Assembly (NCBI RefSeq): GCF_001436025.1
Contig: NZ_AZEQ01000006.1
Span: 1 to 64,000 of the forward strand
DNA: 64,000 bases
Reading direction: 5' to 3'
Origin: Limosilactobacillus mucosae DSM 13345
GTDB taxonomy: Bacteria; Bacillota; Bacilli; Lactobacillales; Lactobacillaceae
The position numbers and the translations under genes were made by a program. Every line of letters starts with the position of its first letter. Positions within the stretch are counted from its first letter, which is position 1. This document shows, one piece after another, positions 15,965 to 25,355 of this stretch. Under the pieces are notes generated by a model. It was not told the DNA's origin and searched no databases. It saw nothing but the letters and a program-made list of their open reading frames with translations.

Positions 15965-17150
15965 TCTTTTTAAGAAACGGCGGCAAGCCCATCTGCTGCG
16001 GCTGATGAAGTATTGGCGGCTGGTATTTAATGACCAATTCACGATTGCGCTGTTCTTTATGATTGGCGCACTGGCCTATACCTATGCGCAATGGCTCAAG
16101 ACGCTCAGCCCTGGCATATGGTGGATTCGCTGGCTTTTGATTTTATGGTTCGTCTTGGTAATGCAGGTCGGCCGCTTTGCTACTTTGCTGAAACCAGCCG
16201 ATCCCGTATTTTTGCTGCCGCAGTCTGATGGCATCAAGAAATACCTCAATCAGGCGTTTTTATACAGTCTAATATTGGGCGAGCTGATGTCGCTGGGGCT
16301 TTTGATTATCGCGCTGCCCTTAGCCCTGATTGACATCAGACTGACCGCGCTAACCATTTTGGAATTGCTCTTGGCAGGCTTTGTTGCTAAGCTTTCCTGG
16401 ATGGAATTGGCCAAAGCCCAGTTGAGTCTGCAATGGTCGCGGCATGCCGAGCAATTACGGCTGGGACAATGGATCGCACCGCTTTTAATCGGTATGCTCA
16501 GCTGGCTGATTGCGCCGGTCTGGGGCTGCGGGAGTGCGGTGTTGATCTATCTGGTCATTAAGATTGGATTGCAAAAGCAGGATCTGGACTGGCGAGCGGC
16601 CGTTGATGCCGAGCAGAAGCGGATGTATGACGTCTATCGTTTCTTTAATCTGTTTACCGACGTGCCCAGCGTTAAAGGTGGGATCAAGCGGCGGACTTGG
16701 GCCAATGGCTTGATTCACTGGCTGACGATTCCTGATCATGCTTGGTCTTACCTATACGCACGCGGCTTTTTGCGGGATACGGAAACCAGCAGCCTGGTAG
16801 GCAGATTGACGATCGTCGGGATGCTGATCGTATTCTTCGTGCCATTGGGCTGGCTGCGCTGCTTACTGGCACTGCTGTTTATTTATTTGATTGCCATGCA
16901 GCTGATGCCATTTGCACAGCATTACCAAAACAATGTCTTTACCCATCTCTACCCGATTGAGCAAACAACGCAGCTGACTGATTTCCAGGCGCTTTTAAAA
17001 AAGGTCATGATCAGCTTGGGTCTGCTGCTGATCTTGGCCAGTCTTGGTACTGAATTTGACTGGATGAGTCTATTGAGCTGTCTGATTCTAGGCGGTCTGG
17101 AGCTGTACTGGCTGATTAATTTTTATTTCAAAAAGAAAATGCAAAAGTGA
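15957..17150 (+). CDS. ecsB: ABC transporter permease EcsB
   Basis: Membrane partner of EcsA; 397 residues with paired hydrophobic segments at about 30-70, 105-155, 180-215, 290-340 and 355-392. Basic residues dominate the N-terminus (FKKRRQAHLLRLMKYWR), as in other EcsB proteins. The frame is open further upstream, but ATG 15957, nine bases after AAGGG inside ecsA, is the likely start. The transported substrate is not known for the family. Confidence 0.88.
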   Translation: MNSLFKKRRQAHLLRLMKYWRLVFNDQFTIALFFMIGALAYTYAQWLKTLSPGIWWIRWLLILWFVLVMQVGRFATLLKPADPVFLLPQSDGIKKYLNQAFLYSLILGELMSLGLLIIALPLALIDIRLTALTILELLLAGFVAKLSWMELAKAQLSLQWSRHAEQLRLGQWIAPLLIGMLSWLIAPVWGCGSAVLIYLVIKIGLQKQDLDWRAAVDAEQKRMYDVYRFFNLFTDVPSVKGGIKRRTWANGLIHWLTIPDHAWSYLYARGFLRDTETSSLVGRLTIVGMLIVFFVPLGWLRCLLALLFIYLIAMQLMPFAQHYQNNVFTHLYPIEQTTQLTDFQALLKKVMISLGLLLILASLGTEFDWMSLLSCLILGGLELYWLINFYFKKKMQK

Positions 17151-17159
17151 GGATAACCA

Positions 17160-17804
17160 ATGCGAGTAAAACACAAAAAATGGGCAGAACCACTGATTGA
17201 GGCCCATCCTGAAAAAATCACCACTGATCCGGCTCAATTTAAAGGCAAGTGGCAGAGCCGTTTTGCTAAAGAGCAGCCAATCTGGCTTGAAGTCGGCATG
17301 GGCAAAGGGCAGTTTGCAATCGGCATGGCCAAGGCGCATCCGGAAGTTAATTTTATCGGTTTAGACGTGGTTTCCACCGTGGCTGGGATTGCCTTGAAAA
17401 AGTCGCTGGAAGATGAAGAACTGCCAAACCTGCAGTTTATCTGTGCCAATGGAGCGGGCTTGGATGAGTTTTTTGCGGACGGTGAGATCGATCGGCTGTT
17501 TTTGAACTTTTCCGATCCTTGGCCTAAATCGCGACATGCCAAGCGTCGATTAACCTACAAGACCTTTTTGGCAAACTATGAAAAGGTTTTGGTGCCAAAG
17601 GGAACGATTGAGTTAAAGACTGACAACATGGGCTTTTTTGAGTTTTCACTGGTCAGCATGAATAATTATGGCATGCAGTATGATGGCGTTTGGCTGGATC
17701 TACATCACAGTGATGAAAATGAAAATAACGTTGAAACGGAATATGAACAAAAATTTGCGGCAAAAGGGCAGCCAATCTACAAACTGAAGGCTCACTTTGC
17801 TTAA
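17160..17804 (+). CDS. trmB: tRNA (guanine-N7-)-methyltransferase TrmB
   Basis: Methylates G46 in the variable loop of tRNAs using SAM. The 214-residue protein has the SAM-binding motif [10 protein letters not shown] at about 41-50, FIGLDV, and the family hallmark [16 protein letters not shown]. The ATG follows GAGGATAACC nine bases after ecsB, suggesting co-transcription with ecsAB. Confidence 0.96.
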   Translation: MRVKHKKWAEPLIEAHPEKITTDPAQFKGKWQSRFAKEQPIWLEVGMGKGQFAIGMAKAHPEVNFIGLDVVSTVAGIALKKSLEDEELPNLQFICANGAGLDEFFADGEIDRLFLNFSDPWPKSRHAKRRLTYKTFLANYEKVLVPKGTIELKTDNMGFFEFSLVSMNNYGMQYDGVWLDLHHSDENENNVETEYEQKFAAKGQPIYKLKAHFA

Positions 17805-17821
17805 ATATTGAAACGGCACAG

Positions 17822-17855
17822 TCTGGCATTGATTAAACATCACTGCCAGATTTTT
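17822..17855 (+). terminator. Terminator of ecsAB-trmB
   Basis: TCTGGCA pairs with TGCCAGA across a 15-base loop, followed by five T. Confidence 0.75.
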
Positions 17856-17859
17856 GGTT

Positions 17860-18191
17860 TGGTCATTTTGCGGAGCTGCCTGGCAGATTTAAAATCGTTC
17901 AAATGGTTAACCGTCAAACTGTCATTCTTGACCGATACCAATCGTTTGAGAGAAAGCAGGTAATGATGGTTTTATCATATGTCATTATGCAGAATTTATT
18001 GAATAAAAGATGTGGCTGAATTTTTATCAACTGCAGAAGCGTTAGATGCCAATCAAAGAAGATTGTATTTTAAGCGGCTTTGTCACAGGATAACTCCCAT
18101 GGCAGAGCCGTTTTTAATTGCTTTTAAAAATTGTTCATGCAATTCAGGAAAATAATTTCTATAAAAGTATGGAATTTATTTCAAAAAGTGG
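17860..18191. other. Gene-free stretch before deoC, with orphan terminator
   Basis: No supported gene. Bases 17984-18025 resemble 6184-6225, with 11 identical bases in a row (ATTATGCAGAA) and about three quarters identity over 42 bases. A strong terminator-like hairpin sits at 18075-18115 with no gene in front of it. This may be a decayed gene or an untranslated RNA. Confidence 0.35.
18075..18115 (+). terminator. Orphan terminator-like hairpin upstream of deo promoter
   Basis: CGGCTTTG pairs with CAGAGCCG (one G-U pair), followed by TTTTT. No gene lies directly upstream; the trmB terminator is about 220 bases earlier. Confidence 0.65.
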
Positions 18192-18210
18192 TATAGTAAA
18201 AGCGTTCACT
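18192..18210 (+). promoter_or_regulatory. deo promoter -10 with overlapping cre-like site
   Basis: TATAGT (18192-18197) is a probable -10 box. TAAAAGCGTTCACT (18197-18210) fits the CcpA cre consensus TGWAANCGNTNWCA at 12 of 14 positions. Being at the expected transcription start, it would act as a repressor site. CcpA control of nucleoside catabolism is plausible but inferred. Confidence 0.5.
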
Positions 18211-18229
18211 AATGAAAGGGGTTACAAAA

Positions 18230-18904
18230 ATGAAACTTACAGTAGCACAACTAGCCAAATACATGGACCACACGATGCTCAAGCCAAACGCCACTCAAGC
18301 AATGATCGACCAATGCATTGACGAAGCTATCAAATACAACACGGCTTCAGTCTGCATCAATCCATATTGGGTCAAGCACACTGCTGATCGCTTGAAGGAT
18401 ACGGATGTCAACACCTGCACGGTCATTGGTTTTCCGCTGGGGGCTTCCACGACTAAGATCAAGGTTGCCGAAGCAGTTGATGCCATCGAAAACGGTGCTG
18501 ATGAGATTGATATGGTCATCAACATTGGTGAATTGAAATCTGGTCACCAAGAAATCGTTGAGCAGGATATTCGCGAGGTTGCCCAAGCTGTCCACGCTCA
18601 CCACAAGCTTTTGAAGGTAATCATTGAAACCTGCCTGTTGACTGATGAGGAAAAAACGATTGCCTCTAAGCTGACGGTAGCTGGCGGAGCCGATTTTGTT
18701 AAGACTTCAACCGGCTTTTCAACTGGCGGTGCCAAAGCTGAAGATGTGGCATTGATGCGCAAGGCAGTTGGTCCCGACTTTAAGATCAAGGCTTCGGGTG
18801 GTATTCATCATTTAGATGAAGCCTATGCAATGATCGAAGCAGGAGCAAACCGCTTGGGAGTTTCCGCTTCGGTCCAAATTCTAGAAGAAGCTGCTCGGCA
18901 ATAA
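18230..18904 (+). CDS. deoC: Deoxyribose-phosphate aldolase
   Basis: Splits 2-deoxyribose 5-phosphate into acetaldehyde and glyceraldehyde 3-phosphate. The 224-residue class I aldolase shows the N-terminal MDHTMLKP, the Schiff-base lysine in FVKTSTGF, and KASGGIH near the C-terminus. The frame opens at 18212, but the ATG at 18230, ten bases after AAAGGGG, is the start. It is the first gene of the deo operon. Confidence 0.96.
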   Translation: MKLTVAQLAKYMDHTMLKPNATQAMIDQCIDEAIKYNTASVCINPYWVKHTADRLKDTDVNTCTVIGFPLGASTTKIKVAEAVDAIENGADEIDMVINIGELKSGHQEIVEQDIREVAQAVHAHHKLLKVIIETCLLTDEEKTIASKLTVAGGADFVKTSTGFSTGGAKAEDVALMRKAVGPDFKIKASGGIHHLDEAYAMIEAGANRLGVSASVQILEEAARQ

Positions 18905-18951
18905 AATTGGTTTGAAACGTCGCTTAAGATCGATTCAGGGGAGGAAAGATT

Positions 18952-20148
18952 ATGACGTATCAACGAGTATTTGGCATTGTTTTGGATTCTGTAGGGATTG
19001 GCGAGGCACCTGATGCATTGAAGTTTGGTGATGATGGTGCCGATACCTTAGGCCACATTGGCAAATGGTATCAAGGCAAGCTGGCATTGCCTAACTTAGC
19101 CAAACTGGGACTAAGCAACATTCGCCCGGCCGATCCGATTCAAGGCGTGCCGACAGCTGATCCAGCAATGGGCTGCTTTGGCAAGATGGCTGAGATTTCG
19201 GCCGGTAAGGACAGTATGGATGGTCACTGGGAAATGATGGAGCTGCCGGTTAAAAAGCCGTTGTCAACGTTCCCAAACGGTTTTCCTGACAGCATCATTC
19301 AAAAACTGGAAGCCTTTTCTGGTCGTAAGGTGATTGTCAACAAGCCATATTCAGGGACGGAGGTTATCCATGACTACGGCGAGCAGCAGATGAAAACCGG
19401 TGATTTGATCGTCTACACTTCGGGCGACTCGGTGCTGCAGATTGCGGCACATGAAGACGTGATTCCGGTTGAAGAACTCTACCGCACCTGCCGTTATGCG
19501 CGGACACTGGTCAATGGTCCTGAATACACGGTTGGCCGGATTATTGCACGACCATACGTTGGCCCAGACAAGGATCATTTTGTCAGAACGGCTAACCGGC
19601 ATGACTTCAGCCTAGAGCCAACTGGTGAGACTGATCTGGATCATTTGAAGGCAGCTGGTCTGGACGTCATTGGAATCGGTAAGATCAATGACATTTTCTC
19701 TGGTCATGGCATTACGGAAGGCTATCACAATGAAAGCAATATGGATGGCATGGATCATGTTGACCATGTAATGAAAGAAGATTTTCATGGCTTCTGCTTT
19801 GTTAATTTAGTTGATTTTGATGCTATGTATGGTCACCGGCGTAATCCAGAAGGCTTTGGCAAGGCTTTGATGGACTTCGACCAACGCTTGGGAACGGTGC
19901 TTGAAAACATGCGGGAAGACGATCTGCTTTTGATCACGGCTGACCATGGCAATGATCCTTGCTTCCGCGGTACGGACCATACCAGAGAAGTGACGCCGCT
20001 GCTAGCTTACTCGCCGTCAATGAAACATCCTGGTCAGTCGTTGGGAACGCGTGGGACGTTTGCTGATTTGGGGGCAACGATCATGGAAAACTTTGGTGTT
20101 GCCGGCAATCAAGTTGGCACGAGTTTTTTGGCGGCAATTGAAAACTAG
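18952..20148 (+). CDS. deoB: Phosphopentomutase
   Basis: Interconverts (deoxy)ribose 1-phosphate and 5-phosphate, feeding DeoC. The 398-residue alkaline-phosphatase-superfamily enzyme has metal-site motifs [13 protein letters not shown] at the N-terminus, DSMDGHWEM around residue 85 (the phosphorylated Thr/Ser region), and ITADHGND and [11 protein letters not shown] towards the C-terminus. The ATG follows GGGGAGGAAA. Confidence 0.96.
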   Translation: MTYQRVFGIVLDSVGIGEAPDALKFGDDGADTLGHIGKWYQGKLALPNLAKLGLSNIRPADPIQGVPTADPAMGCFGKMAEISAGKDSMDGHWEMMELPVKKPLSTFPNGFPDSIIQKLEAFSGRKVIVNKPYSGTEVIHDYGEQQMKTGDLIVYTSGDSVLQIAAHEDVIPVEELYRTCRYARTLVNGPEYTVGRIIARPYVGPDKDHFVRTANRHDFSLEPTGETDLDHLKAAGLDVIGIGKINDIFSGHGITEGYHNESNMDGMDHVDHVMKEDFHGFCFVNLVDFDAMYGHRRNPEGFGKALMDFDQRLGTVLENMREDDLLLITADHGNDPCFRGTDHTREVTPLLAYSPSMKHPGQSLGTRGTFADLGATIMENFGVAGNQVGTSFLAAIEN

Positions 20149-20171
20149 CTAATTATAAAGGGGGATTCATC

Positions 20172-21470
20172 ATGCGAATGGTGGATGTAATTGACCAAAA
20201 ACGTAATGGCGGCGTTTTGAGCGATGAACAGCTGCAGTTCTTTGTCGATGGCGTAGTCGACGGCTCGCTGCCTGACTATCAAATCAGTGCTTTGCTGATG
20301 GCGATCTATTTTCAGGGGATGACGGATCGTGAACAGACGCAGCTGACAATGAAAATGATGCATTCTGGTGAGCGGCTTGATTTGTCTAAGATTCCTGGGA
20401 TTAAAGTTGACAAGCATTCAACTGGCGGCGTGGGCGATAAAACCAGTCTGCCACTAGCTGCGATGGTCGCCGCACTGGGAATACCGGTACCAATGATCTC
20501 AGGTCGCGGACTTGGCCATACAGGTGGAACATTAGACAAGCTGGAGGCTATTCCAGGTTTTCAAGTTGAATTAAGCGAGCAGGATTTCATCAAGCAGGTT
20601 GCTGAAGAAAAATTAGCAATCGTTGGGGCAACGCGTGACGTCGCGCCAGCTGATAAAAAGATCTATGCTCTGCGTGACGTTACCGATACGGTTGATTCCA
20701 TTCCATTGATTGCCAGTTCAATTATGAGCAAAAAACTGGCTTCCGGAACCGATGCTTTGGTAATTGACGTTAAGACCGGTGCCGGGGCCTTTATGAAGAC
20801 TGAGGACTCCGCCGTGAAACTGGCTAAAGCATTGGTAGCAATCGGCAAGCAGGCTGGATTGAAGTGTGAAGCCGTGATCTCAGATATGAATCAGCCTTTA
20901 GGATCCAAAATCGGCAACACGCTGGAAATTGAAGAGACGCTGGATCTTTTAAAGGGCAAAGGACCAAAAGATCTGCTGGAGCTGGTCTTGGAACTGGGCA
21001 GCCGTATGGTCGTGATGGGACAGCAGGCGGCCAGTCTGGCAGAAGCCCGCGCCAAATTGGAACAGACGATTGCTGATGGTTCGGCACTGGCTCGCTTTAA
21101 GGCAATGATCAAGGCTCAGCATGGTGATCCAAACGTGGTTGATGACTACTCGCTGATGCCGCATGCCAAGTATCAAATTGAATATCCTGCTCAAAAAGGC
21201 GGCGTAATTGCCAAGCTGACCGCAGATGAGATTGGAATGGCCAGCATGCTGATGGGCGGCGGTCGTCAAAAAGCCGATGATCAGCTGGACTATGCGGTTG
21301 GGATTGAGCTGCATAAAAAGATTGGCGATTCGGTTCAAAAAGGCGAATCAATCATGACGATCTGGAGCAACCGTGAAGATATTGATGACGTCAAAGAACT
21401 GCTGGATCAAGCCGTTGCGATTAAAGAGTCAGCTCAGCAGCCAACTTTGATTCACGAGACGATCGAATAG
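20172..21470 (+). CDS. pdp: Pyrimidine-nucleoside phosphorylase
   Basis: Phosphorolyses thymidine, deoxyuridine and uridine to base plus (deoxy)ribose 1-phosphate. The 432-residue protein has the glycosyltransferase-family-3 motif DKHSTGGVGDKTS at about 77-89 for phosphate binding, SGRGLGHTGGTLDKLE and the DVKTGAGAFM loop. The C-terminal domain ends with a mixed helix typical of Firmicute Pdp. Its place between deoB and deoD completes salvage of both pyrimidine and purine deoxynucleosides. Confidence 0.96.
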   Translation: MRMVDVIDQKRNGGVLSDEQLQFFVDGVVDGSLPDYQISALLMAIYFQGMTDREQTQLTMKMMHSGERLDLSKIPGIKVDKHSTGGVGDKTSLPLAAMVAALGIPVPMISGRGLGHTGGTLDKLEAIPGFQVELSEQDFIKQVAEEKLAIVGATRDVAPADKKIYALRDVTDTVDSIPLIASSIMSKKLASGTDALVIDVKTGAGAFMKTEDSAVKLAKALVAIGKQAGLKCEAVISDMNQPLGSKIGNTLEIEETLDLLKGKGPKDLLELVLELGSRMVVMGQQAASLAEARAKLEQTIADGSALARFKAMIKAQHGDPNVVDDYSLMPHAKYQIEYPAQKGGVIAKLTADEIGMASMLMGGGRQKADDQLDYAVGIELHKKIGDSVQKGESIMTIWSNREDIDDVKELLDQAVAIKESAQQPTLIHETIE

Positions 21471-21502
21471 GAATTATTTATAAAATACGAGGAGGAATTC
21501 CA

Positions 21503-22222
21503 ATGAGTACGCCACATATTGAAGCACAAAATGGTGATTATGCTGAAACGGTTCTGCTGCCAGGGGATCCGCTGCGGGCTAAATATATTGCCGAAAATTT
21601 CCTGACCAACGTTAAACAGGTCAACAGCGTGCGCAACGCGTTTGGCTACACAGGTGAATACAAGGGCCATCGCATCTCGGTTCAAGGATCGGGGATGGGA
21701 ATTCCTTCCATGTCGATCTATATCAATGAACTGGTACGTTTTTATGGCGTCAAGACGATTATCCGGGTCGGATCCTGTGGTGGGATGGCTCCCGGCGTCA
21801 AGCTGCGTGATGTCTGCCTGGCTTCGGGTTCGTCAACTGATTCGGCAGTCGTTGCCAACTCGTTTGCAGCTGGCGTTCACTTTGCCCCGTTAGCTGATTT
21901 TAAGCTGCTTGACACGGCTTATCACGTGGCTAAGAACATGGGGATTGAGCCTAAGGTTGGCGATATCTTTGCTGCCGACCGTTTCTACAATGATGATATT
22001 GATATGAAGAAGCTGGCTGATTATGGCGTGATCGGTACAGAAATGGAATCAGCAGGACTGTATCTGCTGGCAGCCAAACTGCATTTTAGAGCGCTCTCGG
22101 TTTTGACGGTCAGTGATCTGCTGTTTGGCAGTCAAGAAAAAACAACGGCTGCTGAACGTGAAAAGACCTTTAACGACATGATCAAAATCAGTCTGGAAAC
22201 GGCGATTGCCCAAGCTGATTGA
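21503..22222 (+). CDS. deoD: Purine-nucleoside phosphorylase, DeoD type
   Basis: Hexameric-type PNP acting on purine (deoxy)ribonucleosides. The 239-residue protein has LLPGDPLRAKYIA at about 18-30, GSGMGIPS, IIRVGSCGG, and EMESAGLYLLA with the substrate-binding glutamates. The ATG follows GAGGAGG. A clear terminator follows, closing the deoC-deoB-pdp-deoD operon. Confidence 0.96.
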   Translation: MSTPHIEAQNGDYAETVLLPGDPLRAKYIAENFLTNVKQVNSVRNAFGYTGEYKGHRISVQGSGMGIPSMSIYINELVRFYGVKTIIRVGSCGGMAPGVKLRDVCLASGSSTDSAVVANSFAAGVHFAPLADFKLLDTAYHVAKNMGIEPKVGDIFAADRFYNDDIDMKKLADYGVIGTEMESAGLYLLAAKLHFRALSVLTVSDLLFGSQEKTTAAEREKTFNDMIKISLETAIAQAD

Positions 22223-22238
22223 TATATGATCGATTACT

Positions 22239-22274
22239 AAAAAAGACGGTCCGTTACTGACGGGCCGTCTTTTC
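22239..22274 (+). terminator. Terminator of the deo operon
   Basis: AAAAGACGG-CCGT pairs with ACGG-CCGTCTTTT over about 13 bp, followed by more T. Confidence 0.92.
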
Positions 22275-22324
22275 TTTAGTAGAATTGATATAAACAGCAC
22301 AAAATCAGAAAGTGGATGGGAATA

Positions 22325-23290
22325 ATGATTGATGAAACTGATAAGCGGGCTTTAAGCGTTAAAGTCGCGCAGCTCTATTATCAAAATGACTGGCGGCAGA
22401 GTAGAATCGCAGCCGAGTTGAATCTTTCACGGCCCACGGTATCAAGATTGCTGCAATACGCACGGGAAAGCGGGATTGTCCAGATTAAGATCAGCAATCC
22501 GTTGGTTTCGACTCAGCAGCTGGCCGCGGAGCTAAAGGACTATTATCATTTAGATCAAGTCATTGTTGTACCTTCAGAGATGACAGCCAGTGGCGAGCTG
22601 TTGGAACTGGTTGGCGCGGCTGCTGCCGAATACATCGAGACAATCGTTAAGGATGATGACACAATTGGGCTGGCCTGGGGAAAAACGATCCATGCCATTG
22701 CCCAGCATCTATCACCTGAAGACGTGCATGGGGTCACGGTGGTTCAGTTAAAGGGCAGCGTTGCCAATACCAAGCAGAAAAACTATGCCTTTGAAAGCGT
22801 CAATGCTTTTGCCAGTGCTTTTCACACGCTGCCACAGTATCTGCCGCTGCCAGTTATTTTTGATCACCAAGAAACTAAAGAGCTGGTTGAGCAGGATACG
22901 CATATCAAATACATCATGGATCTTGGTCGACAAGCCGATATCGCGGTCTTTACGGTCGGAACGGTACGAGATTCGGCACTGCTGTTTCATTTAGGGTACT
23001 TCAGTCAAGCTGAGCAGGAGTATCTGCAGCAGCATGCGGTTGGTGACGTTTTTTCGCGTTTTATCGATCAAAATGGCAGCATTGTAGCACCACAGATCAA
23101 TCAGCGGACGATCGGTATTGACCTGGAACAGCTGAAAAAAATTCCGCAGCGTGTGATGGTAATTGCCAATCCAGCTAAGACGCAGGCCGCCGCGGGAGCA
23201 CTGAAAGCGGGCTATGCCAACGTTTTGGTAATTGATCAGGGCAGTGCTGCCGGCTTGGTTAAGAAACTGCGTGAAAAAGGTGCCAACTGA
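22325..23290 (+). CDS. deoR: SorC/DeoR-type sugar-binding transcriptional regulator
   Basis: A regulator of the SorC family, to which the Bacillus deoxynucleoside repressor DeoR belongs. Residues about 10-60 hold a helix-turn-helix (YYQNDWRQSRIAAELNLSRPTVSRLL), and the rest is the phosphosugar-binding domain with GLAWGKT and a C-terminal VIANPAKTQAA strand. From its place behind deoCB-pdp-deoD I infer that it responds to deoxyribose 5-phosphate and represses the deo operon. The start may be ATG 22316 or 22325; I chose the second because GGATGGG precedes it by four bases. The stop (TGATG) overlaps the next start by one base. Confidence 0.85.
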   Translation: MIDETDKRALSVKVAQLYYQNDWRQSRIAAELNLSRPTVSRLLQYARESGIVQIKISNPLVSTQQLAAELKDYYHLDQVIVVPSEMTASGELLELVGAAAAEYIETIVKDDDTIGLAWGKTIHAIAQHLSPEDVHGVTVVQLKGSVANTKQKNYAFESVNAFASAFHTLPQYLPLPVIFDHQETKELVEQDTHIKYIMDLGRQADIAVFTVGTVRDSALLFHLGYFSQAEQEYLQQHAVGDVFSRFIDQNGSIVAPQINQRTIGIDLEQLKKIPQRVMVIANPAKTQAAAGALKAGYANVLVIDQGSAAGLVKKLREKGAN

Positions 23291-24810
23291 TGCTGGAACG
23301 TTTTTTGGAAGATGATGTTGTGGTGAGCGTTCATCTGCTGACCTTGCTGTTTGATCGTTCAGGGCTAACGCTGCATTGTCTAGCAGAGCTGACCAGAATT
23401 CCCGAGCCCCGGCTTAGAAAGGAACTGAATACATTAAATCAAGAACTGCAGCCGAAAGCATGCATTCAGATCAATGATGCGGTTGTCTCGCTTTCTTTAA
23501 CCAGTCCGGGTCAGCTGTTTGAGCTAAAAAAGCAGCTCTACCAAAAGTCTGAGGTACTGCAGGTGATGGCCTATCTGCTCAATCACCGGGGACGCTCGGT
23601 GACGACGTTTTGTCAGGAGCACTACTTTTCTGAGCCGACTTTTTACCGGCTGCAGCGGCAATGCAAAAATTTTTTGCAGACGGTTGGCCTGACGATTCGA
23701 CGCGGTCAGATCTGCGGTCAAGAATATCGCAAGCGCTACTTGATTGCGGCATTAAGCTGTCATTATGGCATTGACTGCGTGGATTTCGGTTCAGTCAGTC
23801 AGCAGATCGTAAAAAATTTCGTCATTGCAGCCAACCCCGGCGTAAAACCGCTGCTGGACAAGATGCCGCAAGCATTTGCCATGTTTGATCATCTAATTGC
23901 TTTGACCTGGCTGCGGCATGACCAGTCTTTGGAATTGCCAACCGATAATTTCTGGCGGGCGGTCTGTCGAGAAAAGGCGCATCAGCAATTGGAACGCATG
24001 GTTGATGAATATCTGCAGCCGCAATTGTCATTTGAACTGACGCCGCTTGATCATGACTATTTATACCTGGTCTATCTAACGGTTGCCAACGAGCTGTTTC
24101 GTGATGATGCCTGGAGCCTGCAGCGAGCAACGTTTCGCGAGATCCTGCAGCAGCTTCCGGAGATTCGACAGCTGACGGATGCTTTTGCCGCGTTATGGGG
24201 AGAGCCGCTGATCAAAACGGCAGCCTTTAAAGAAACGGTTAATGGATTTGGCCTGCACTTTATGGGCGGTCTGCAGAATCTGGTAATTGAACGTCAGCTG
24301 GACTATCAAACGGAAAACAAGTCGCAGAGATTGACCGATCAGCTGGTGAAAATGATCGTTATGAGATGGTGCCGGCAAAATCATTGGTCAGATCTGGTTG
24401 ATGATAATCAGGTCAAGTATTTTTCGCGACAGTTGCTGCCACTGATTGAAGAACAGCTTCCTGCCACGCCGTTATATATCTTTACCAAGTCGCGGGCTGA
24501 TTATGAAGTAGTGGCTCAAATGGTGCGTCAAGAATTTGGCAATCGCCTTCAAATCAGCAGCTGCAGTTATTTTAGCGCCGAGCAGCTTAAGCATATCAAT
24601 CAAGTACCGCAAAGCATGATTTTAGCTGACCATGAATTTTGGGAGCTTTTGGCTGATACCAATTCAAACAACCAGCGTTTTTTAATTACCTTGGATAGTC
24701 CTTTTTTAGGAATCGAACGCTTGCGGACCAGCCTATATCGCCTGCGCACGACTGCTTATGCAGAAAACCTTACGGAGAAACTATCAATTTTGCATGCTCA
24801 AGAGGGTTAG
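23290..24810 (+). CDS. Mga-like helix-turn-helix regulator
   Basis: A 506-residue protein with the layout of Mga/AtxA-type virulence and metabolism regulators. An N-terminal winged-helix region lies at about 15-65. A second HTH at about 95-150 (FCQEHYFSEPTFYRLQRQ) is followed by VGLTIRRGQICGQEYRKR, the typical Mga pattern. A long helical PRD-like middle region has several His residues, and the C-terminus at about 395-480 resembles an EIIB-like domain (LYIFTKSRADYEVVAQM). Such proteins usually respond to PTS phosphorylation. It is translationally coupled to the DeoR-type regulator (TGATG). Its target is unknown; nothing intact follows it for about 550 bases. Confidence 0.78.
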   Translation: MLERFLEDDVVVSVHLLTLLFDRSGLTLHCLAELTRIPEPRLRKELNTLNQELQPKACIQINDAVVSLSLTSPGQLFELKKQLYQKSEVLQVMAYLLNHRGRSVTTFCQEHYFSEPTFYRLQRQCKNFLQTVGLTIRRGQICGQEYRKRYLIAALSCHYGIDCVDFGSVSQQIVKNFVIAANPGVKPLLDKMPQAFAMFDHLIALTWLRHDQSLELPTDNFWRAVCREKAHQQLERMVDEYLQPQLSFELTPLDHDYLYLVYLTVANELFRDDAWSLQRATFREILQQLPEIRQLTDAFAALWGEPLIKTAAFKETVNGFGLHFMGGLQNLVIERQLDYQTENKSQRLTDQLVKMIVMRWCRQNHWSDLVDDNQVKYFSRQLLPLIEEQLPATPLYIFTKSRADYEVVAQMVRQEFGNRLQISSCSYFSAEQLKHINQVPQSMILADHEFWELLADTNSNNQRFLITLDSPFLGIERLRTSLYRLRTTAYAENLTEKLSILHAQEG

Positions 24811-25313
24811 ATTTTGATAGGAGCAAAACGTTTTTAACCGCTATACTTTAATTGTCATTCAGGGGGGAACCCGAAGATGACTGCTGATTATGTCCGGGTA
24901 CATTAGAAAAGCAAAGATAAATAGTTGATAATTTGTCAGATCAAGTATGCTGTATCACGAAAAATCGCTTAGTGCACGATGTTTTCGGCGGGACCCCATT
25001 CAACCGCTGATGCAGATGCTGACTCCATTAATAGCGATAAACGCATTAAATAATGTTAAGCTTCAATATGACAAATCATTGCTTGGTCAAGATAGTGTGC
25101 AGCTTGGCTGATTAAGTGGTTGTCGTGCCAAATGATAAATCTAGATCATCAATGCGATGCCCATCCACTCCGCCATTGATGTTTCCAATCTCAGTAAAAA
25201 TTGATTGCTTTGACCGCAGTTTATAGTGCAATTACATCAAAAGATTCCAATTAAATCATAATCGGCAGTTATGAATGACAATCGGCCATGCATCATGTTC
25301 AGATAGATGGTGC
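24811..25313. other. Gene-free stretch after the Mga-like regulator
   Basis: No supported gene. It begins with a -10-like TATACT (24842-24847) and a strong ribosome-site-like AGGGGGGAA, followed by an ATG at 24877 with only nine codons before TAG. A second short frame, about 24979-25053, is Asp/Ala/Ser-rich but has no ribosome site. It looks like the eroded start of a former gene, possibly a target of the regulator. I cannot name it. Confidence 0.35.
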
Positions 25314-25346
25314 AAAAAAAGGCTGTTGGAGAAATCCAACAGCCTT
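25314..25346 (-). terminator. Terminator of the 111-residue membrane protein gene
   Basis: GGCTGTTGGA pairs with TCCAACAGCC around a GAAA loop; on the minus strand the stem is followed by seven T. Confidence 0.88.
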
Positions 25347-25355
25347 TTGTGTTGC

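Noticed and set aside
24948-25112. 54-codon plus-strand frame behind the Mga-like gene
   Set aside because: No ribosome site, no recognisable motif, and the surrounding stretch looks non-coding.
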